DNA from: DASRDS01 sp035569435
GTDB taxonomy: Bacteria; Gemmatimonadota; Gemmatimonadetes; Gemmatimonadales; Gemmatimonadaceae
Assembly (NCBI GenBank): GCA_035569435.1
Contig: DATMNB010000079.1
Span: 21,004-85,003, forward strand
Length of the DNA stretch: 64,000 nucleotides
Direction: 5' to 3'
The number at the start of each line of letters is the position of its first letter. Position 1 is the first letter of the stretch. Of this stretch, positions 60,043 to 64,000 are shown piece by piece. Below the pieces are notes generated by a model. It ran no database searches, was not told the origin of the DNA, and saw only the letters and a program-made list of their open reading frames with translations. Position numbers and translations under genes: made by a program.

Positions 60043-61583
60043 CCCAGCCGTCGCCCAAGCCGATCGTCCGCTCATCGGCCGATTTCCGGGCCGCGGCGGC
60101 GCATCCACTGGCCCAGCGTCTCTCGCCACGCTATTGGGAGGAATACTGCCTGCTCCCACTGGCCCTGACGGATTCCGAGCTCGTCGTCGCCGCTGGTGGG
60201 GACGTCGACCCAACGGTCATCGATCAACTCTGTTGGGTCTACGACCGGCGCGTGCGCCTCGTGCCGGCGCCGGCCGCCGACATCCACGGCGCGATCCTGT
60301 CCGCGCAGTCGTCGACTGGCGGCGAGGCGCAGACGGTGGACCTCAAAGGGAGTGACCTCGTGCTCGTTACTCCCGATGACGACGCGCTCGACGATGCGCG
60401 GGCGCTCGCCAATCAGGCGCCGGTCATCAAGCTCGTGAACCTCCTGATTCTCGAGGCGTTACGTGCCCGCGCGAGCGATATCCACCTCGAGACGGTACCG
60501 GCCGGGCTCCGCATCCGGTATCGGATCGATGGCGTCCTCCAGGAGATCTCGCACCCGCCGCGTCAGTATCAGGCCGCCGTGATCAGCCGGATCAAAATCA
60601 TGGCTGGGCTGAACATCGCCGAGCGGCGCGTGTCCCAGGATGGGCGCATCCGACTCCGTCTGTCCGACCGCGAGCTGGATCTGCGCGTCTCGATCACGCC
60701 GATGTTGCACGGCGAAGGCGTCGTCCTCCGCATCCTCGACCGGGGCGCGGGGGTCCGCGACCTGGACGAGCTCGGACTGCCCGAGGGCGCACGCCACGGG
60801 TTCGAGCATCTGATCCGCCAGCCGCACGGCATCATTCTCGTCACCGGACCGACCGGCTCGGGCAAGACGACGACGCTCTACGGTGGTCTCCTGCGGCTCA
60901 ACCAGCCCGGGGTCAAGATCATCACCGTGGAAGATCCGGTCGAATATCAGATCGACGGTGTGTCGCAGATCCCGGTCAACACAAAGACCGGCGTGACGTT
61001 CGCGGCGGCGCTTCGCTCGATCCTGCGTCACGATCCGGACATCATCATGGTGGGCGAGATGCGCGACCGCGAGACGGCGGAAATCGCGATTCAGGCCGCG
61101 CTCACGGGCCATCTGGTCTTCTCCACGCTGCACACCAATGATGCGCCGAGCGGGGTGGCCCGCATGGTCGATATGGGCGTGGAGCCGTATCTGGTCGCCG
61201 CGACGGTATCGGGCATCCTCGCGCAGCGTCTGGTTCGCCTGGTCTGTGACGCGTGTGCTGAAGACTACCGGCCGTCGCCGCAGGCGCTGGCCGAGTTCCA
61301 GCGTGTCCGACTCGACCTGCCCAGGCCGCATTTTCGCCGAGGGCAAGGGTGCGACGCCTGTAGCGGGACGGGCTACCGCGGCCGTTCGGGCATCTACGAG
61401 CTGATGCAGATCACCGACGATATGCGCGCTCGGATCCTGTCGCGGGCGCCGATCGCCGAGATGCGTGCGCTGGCCGAGTCGAGCGGTCTGGTGTCGCTGC
61501 GCGCGGCAGGGTGGGCCAAGGTGTGCGCCGGGGTCACGACCATCGACGAAGTGATCCGTGTGACACGGGACGAGCTGTCATGA
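60039..61583 (+). CDS. gspE: Type II secretion ATPase GspE
   Basis: GspE powers pseudopilus assembly. The 514-residue protein has the N-terminal MshEN-like domain (1-110), N2 domain, Walker A GPTGSGKTTTLYG (near 270), Asp box, Walker B MVGEMRDRETAEIAIQAALTGH, and His box. The tetracysteine zinc motif is complete (VCDAC near 403, CDACSGTGYRGRSGIYE near 438). All features of an active ATPase are present. It overlaps gspF by 4 nt. Confidence 0.95.
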   Translation: MTQPSPKPIVRSSADFRAAAAHPLAQRLSPRYWEEYCLLPLALTDSELVVAAGGDVDPTVIDQLCWVYDRRVRLVPAPAADIHGAILSAQSSTGGEAQTVDLKGSDLVLVTPDDDALDDARALANQAPVIKLVNLLILEALRARASDIHLETVPAGLRIRYRIDGVLQEISHPPRQYQAAVISRIKIMAGLNIAERRVSQDGRIRLRLSDRELDLRVSITPMLHGEGVVLRILDRGAGVRDLDELGLPEGARHGFEHLIRQPHGIILVTGPTGSGKTTTLYGGLLRLNQPGVKIITVEDPVEYQIDGVSQIPVNTKTGVTFAAALRSILRHDPDIIMVGEMRDRETAEIAIQAALTGHLVFSTLHTNDAPSGVARMVDMGVEPYLVAATVSGILAQRLVRLVCDACAEDYRPSPQALAEFQRVRLDLPRPHFRRGQGCDACSGTGYRGRSGIYELMQITDDMRARILSRAPIAEMRALAESSGLVSLRAAGWAKVCAGVTTIDEVIRVTRDELS

Positions 61584-62779
61584 GCGTGCGCTTTCAGTAT
61601 CGCGCGGCGACACCGGTCGGCCAGGTCGTGGAAGGTGTGGTCCACGCCGCGTCCCGCCAGGTGGCGTTCGCCGAGTTGCAGCGACAGCGCCTCTATCCCG
61701 TGGCCTTGCATGAGGTCGAGTCCCACGGTGTGGACCGGACGCCGAGGCGAGTCCGCCTGCGGTCGGCGTCCACCCTGTGGACTCGCAGCGTCGCGACACT
61801 GCTTCGTGCGGGCGTTCCACTCGATCAGGCGTTGGGGTTTACCGCTGGCCATGTCGGGCACGCGGGAATGGCGGAGGCGATTCGCGAAGTGCGGCGTGCG
61901 GTCCAGAGTGGGAGCGGCCTGGCGGATGCGCTGGCTCGGTACCCGCGATACTTCGATGGGCTCTTCGTGTCGTCGGTCGCGGCTGGCGAGTCGACCGGCG
62001 CACTGGACACGGTCTTCGAGCGACTGGCGTCCCATCTCGAGGAGACGGCAGAGCTGCGATCGCAGGTGCGATCCGCGCTGCTCTATCCGGCCCTCATGAG
62101 CGTCGTGTCGATCGTTGGGGTCGCGGTGCTCCTGGGTTTCGTCATTCCTCGGTTCGCCGCGGTCCTCTCCGACATGGGCGGCAAGCTGCCAGCGACCACC
62201 CGGTTTCTCATGGTGGCGAGTGCCGTGGTCACCAAGGGTTGGTGGGCGTGGCTGTTGATCGCGGTGGGGACGACGTACGCGGTGCCGACCGCACTGGCCC
62301 GGCCCGACGTGCGGCGGCGCTGGCATGCGGCCCGGCTCGGGAGCCCGTGGTTCGGCGACTTCGAGCGCAAATACCTCACGGCGCGTTTCGCGCGCACCTT
62401 CGGACTACTGTTGCGGAGCGGCATCCCGGTGTTGCCGGCGCTGCACATTGCTCGCGCCTCGGCGCCCAACGTGGTGTTTCAGGACGGCGTCGACCAGGCG
62501 ATGGCTGCCGTGACGGAGGGGAGTGCGCTCTCGCCAGCGCTGGCGGGGACGCTGCCATCACTCGCGCTGCAGATGCTTGCGGTCGGCGAGGAAAGCGGGC
62601 AGCTCGAGGAGCTCTGTCTCCGTGTCGGCGATGCCTACGACGCCGACGTGCGCCGCTCGCTGCGGACGATGGTGGCCTTGATCGAGCCCCTGATGATTCT
62701 CGTCTTCGGCGGACTGGTGGGTTTCGTCGCCCTCGCGATGCTGCAGGCCATCTACGGGATCAACCTCAATCAACTCTAG
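61580..62779 (+). CDS. gspF: Type II secretion inner-membrane platform protein GspF
   Basis: The 399-residue protein has the two tandem T2SSF domains: RSVATLLRAGVPLDQALGF, SGSGLADALARYP, and AGESTGALDTVFERLA in the first, and the matching FARTFGLLLRSGIPVLPAL, then AVGEESGQLEELCLRVGD in the second. Three membrane helices lie at about 170, 220 and 375 in the usual places. ATG 61580 overlaps gspE (ATGA). Confidence 0.94.
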   Translation: MSVRFQYRAATPVGQVVEGVVHAASRQVAFAELQRQRLYPVALHEVESHGVDRTPRRVRLRSASTLWTRSVATLLRAGVPLDQALGFTAGHVGHAGMAEAIREVRRAVQSGSGLADALARYPRYFDGLFVSSVAAGESTGALDTVFERLASHLEETAELRSQVRSALLYPALMSVVSIVGVAVLLGFVIPRFAAVLSDMGGKLPATTRFLMVASAVVTKGWWAWLLIAVGTTYAVPTALARPDVRRRWHAARLGSPWFGDFERKYLTARFARTFGLLLRSGIPVLPALHIARASAPNVVFQDGVDQAMAAVTEGSALSPALAGTLPSLALQMLAVGEESGQLEELCLRVGDAYDADVRRSLRTMVALIEPLMILVFGGLVGFVALAMLQAIYGINLNQL

Positions 62780-62780
62780 T

Positions 62781-63206
62781 ATGCGTCCTCATCCGGGTTT
62801 CACACTCATCGAGCTTCTGGTTGTGATCCTCGTCATCGGCCTGCTCGCGGGCCTCGTCGGTCCGCGCATTCTCAGCCGGGTGTCAGAGGCGAGAAGCGCG
62901 ACAGCGCGCACGCAGATCGAGCTGCTGGAGACGGCGCTCGATGGCTACGAGCTCGACAACGGGTCCTACCCGACGACGGAGCAGGGGCTCGAGGCGTTGC
63001 AGGAGAAACCGACGCGCGATCCGATCCCGATAAACTGGCACGGCCCGTACCTGAGGAAGGCGGTTCCAGTCGATCCCTGGGGGCGCCCCTACAGCTATAT
63101 CAATCCGGGAGAGCACAACCACACGGGCTATGACCTCTGGACGTTTGGCCGCGATGGGCAGCCCGGTGGGGAAGGGGACGACGCCGACATCACGAATTGG
63201 AAGTGA
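62781..63206 (+). CDS. gspG: Type II secretion major pseudopilin GspG
   Basis: GspG is the major pseudopilus subunit. The 141-residue protein has a short leader (MRPHPG), cleavage before FTLIELLVVILVIGLLAGLV with Glu at +5, and the conserved C-terminal region LDGYELDNGSYPTTEQGLEAL, PWGRPYSYINPG, and the calcium-site-like YDLWTFGRDGQPGGEGDDADI. A complete, typical member. Its end overlaps the minus-strand pseudopilin gene by 17 bases. Confidence 0.96.
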   Translation: MRPHPGFTLIELLVVILVIGLLAGLVGPRILSRVSEARSATARTQIELLETALDGYELDNGSYPTTEQGLEALQEKPTRDPIPINWHGPYLRKAVPVDPWGRPYSYINPGEHNHTGYDLWTFGRDGQPGGEGDDADITNWK

Positions 63207-63591
63207 TGGTGCAGGTGAACGGCTCTAGGCGAATGACGCGCGCGGCCGCGGCGCTCCGGAGATCGAACGCGCAGGTGCCGGTGGGCGACACGAGGAGCGT
63301 CAGCGGTAACCCCGGAAACGGGTCGATGTGACCGGCGGCGAGCGGAGCAGTCGCGGGTGAGGCGGCGCCGTCCATCCGCCAGGCACCCGAGGCCGCGACG
63401 TGGAGATAGATGACCTCGCCGCGGCGTGCTGCTGCTTGGCGCGCGGGTGGGATGAGCGTGTCCAGGTGCGGCTGCTTTGTCCGAGTGGCGGAGAGGAATA
63501 CGGGTATCACGAGCGCGGCCGCGACACCCATGAGCACGAGAACGACGAGCAGTTCGAGCAGCGTGAATCCGCGACGTGTGCGCGGTGCCAT
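63190..63591 (-). CDS. gspH: GspH-like minor pseudopilin on the opposite strand
   Basis: This 133-residue protein has the prepilin signature RRG-FTLLELLVVLVLMGVAAA with a 9-residue basic leader and a short beta-rich domain (RRGEVIYLHVAASGAWRM, then GTCAFDLRSAAAARVIRLE), as in GspH/FimT proteins. ATG 63591 is preceded by GGAGCG. Unlike the other ten secretion genes it is on the minus strand, convergent with gspG, so it must have its own promoter. Confidence 0.82.
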   Translation of the reverse strand: MAPRTRRGFTLLELLVVLVLMGVAAALVIPVFLSATRTKQPHLDTLIPPARQAAARRGEVIYLHVAASGAWRMDGAASPATAPLAAGHIDPFPGLPLTLLVSPTGTCAFDLRSAAAARVIRLEPFTCTITSNS

Positions 63592-63732
63592 GCGACGCTC
63601 CGAATGTGCGTCTCGCAATTTAGCGCGCCGCGGCAGGGTGTAGGGCACATCTGATGCACGTGGGAACAGCGGGCACGGCATGACGGCGCGAGTGGCCGCC
63701 GCCCTCATCGAGCGGCTGTAGCCGCGGGCCGG

Positions 63733-64000
63733 TCAGGCGGCGATTCGCAGAACGAGCTTCCCATCGTGTGTGCCAGAAAATAGCCGTAGAAAGGCAGGGA
63801 CTGCGTTCTCGATACCCTCTTCGATGTGTTCATCGATAACTAACAGACCCTCTTTGAGCCAGGCCGCGAGGGCGACGTGCGCTTCGGCAGCACGATGGGA
63901 GAAGTCGCCCACAAGAAAACCTTGCATCGTGGCGCGCTTGACGATGAGCTGCCAAAGATTGCGTGCCCCAATCGGCCCAGTCGTCGAGTTGTACTCCGAG
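63733..64000 (-). CDS. CurA/leukotriene-B4-dehydrogenase-type NADP-dependent oxidoreductase, C-terminal end
   Basis: The gene enters from beyond the right edge; 88 C-terminal residues are visible on the minus strand, with GARNLWQLIVKRATMQGF, then a final FSGTHDGKLVLRIA. That ending is characteristic of medium-chain zinc-independent reductases of the prostaglandin reductase/CurA group, which reduce double bonds of enones with NADPH. The catalytic and cofactor domains lie outside the window. The stop is at 63733-63735. Confidence 0.85.
   Translation of the reverse strand, partial: SEYNSTTGPIGARNLWQLIVKRATMQGFLVGDFSHRAAEAHVALAAWLKEGLLVIDEHIEEGIENAVPAFLRLFSGTHDGKLVLRIAA

Noticed and set aside
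58150..60213. 687-codon minus-strand frame opposite gspD
   Set aside because: The secretin on the plus strand has all its domains; the antisense product is Arg/Asp-rich and featureless.

Overview
The window is a GC-rich chromosomal segment of a diderm, heterotrophic bacterium. I place it tentatively in the Gemmatimonadota or a nearby lineage. The reasons are indirect: high GC with frequent GTG/TTG starts, the cluster rpsU-yqeY-mutS2-dnaG-recJ, RNase Y together with Rex, a TonB-dependent receptor, a type II secretion system, and many signal-peptide proteins. No rRNA or other taxonomic marker is present that would settle this.

Region 1 (1-31520) is mostly a dense, co-directional block of core genes. 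It begins with the 3' end of a GH5 glycosidase and a Tat-exported metallophosphoesterase. It continues with rpsU, yqeY, mutS2, dnaG, a zinc-ribbon coiled-coil gene, recJ, rsmD, coaD and pta. A partner-switching cassette follows (STAS protein, HATPase kinase, GAF-PP2C phosphatase), then rsmA. The redox repressor rex carries a perfect Rex operator in front of it and is divergent from a DEDDh exonuclease. Then come a metallo-beta-lactamase-fold hydrolase, infC (AUU start)-rpmI-rplT, pheST, a small coiled-coil gene, zapA, rny, folD, xseA, xseB, a polyprenyl synthase, dxs, nadK and recN. Most junctions are 4-nt ATGA/GTGA overlaps or gaps of a few bases, which suggests translational coupling.

Region 2 (31459-39000) holds single accessory genes: an unrecognised outer-membrane-like protein, a putative (alpha/alpha)6 glycosidase coupled to galactokinase, an NTF2-like protein, a DinB-fold protein, and a protein that joins a degenerate receiver domain, a membrane helix and a trypsin-like serine protease.

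Region 3 (39062-49366) begins with a FecI/FecR/FecA-type surface-signalling unit: ECF sigma factor, anti-sigma factor, and a TonB-dependent receptor with an N-terminal STN domain. Two lipoproteins follow it directly. Downstream are a polytopic GT39-like glycosyltransferase, an FkbM methyltransferase and tRNA-Gly(GCC).

Region 4 (49367-51911) is a small accessory patch. It has a probable antitoxin remnant, an intact vapBC toxin-antitoxin pair with a palindromic operator, and a secreted tryptophan/proline-rich repeat protein.

Region 5 (51912-63591) contains a Tat-exported ferritin-like protein and a LysR regulator convergent with it. Next to them is a complete-looking type II secretion operon in permuted order (gspJ-I-K-L-M-C-D-E-F-G), with a gspH-like gene on the opposite strand at its end. 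An identical two-part 42-bp element lies, in the same orientation, in front of both the ferritin-like gene and the secretion operon. It suggests that LysR ties an exported cargo to its export machine. The window closes inside a CurA/leukotriene-B4-dehydrogenase-type oxidoreductase gene.
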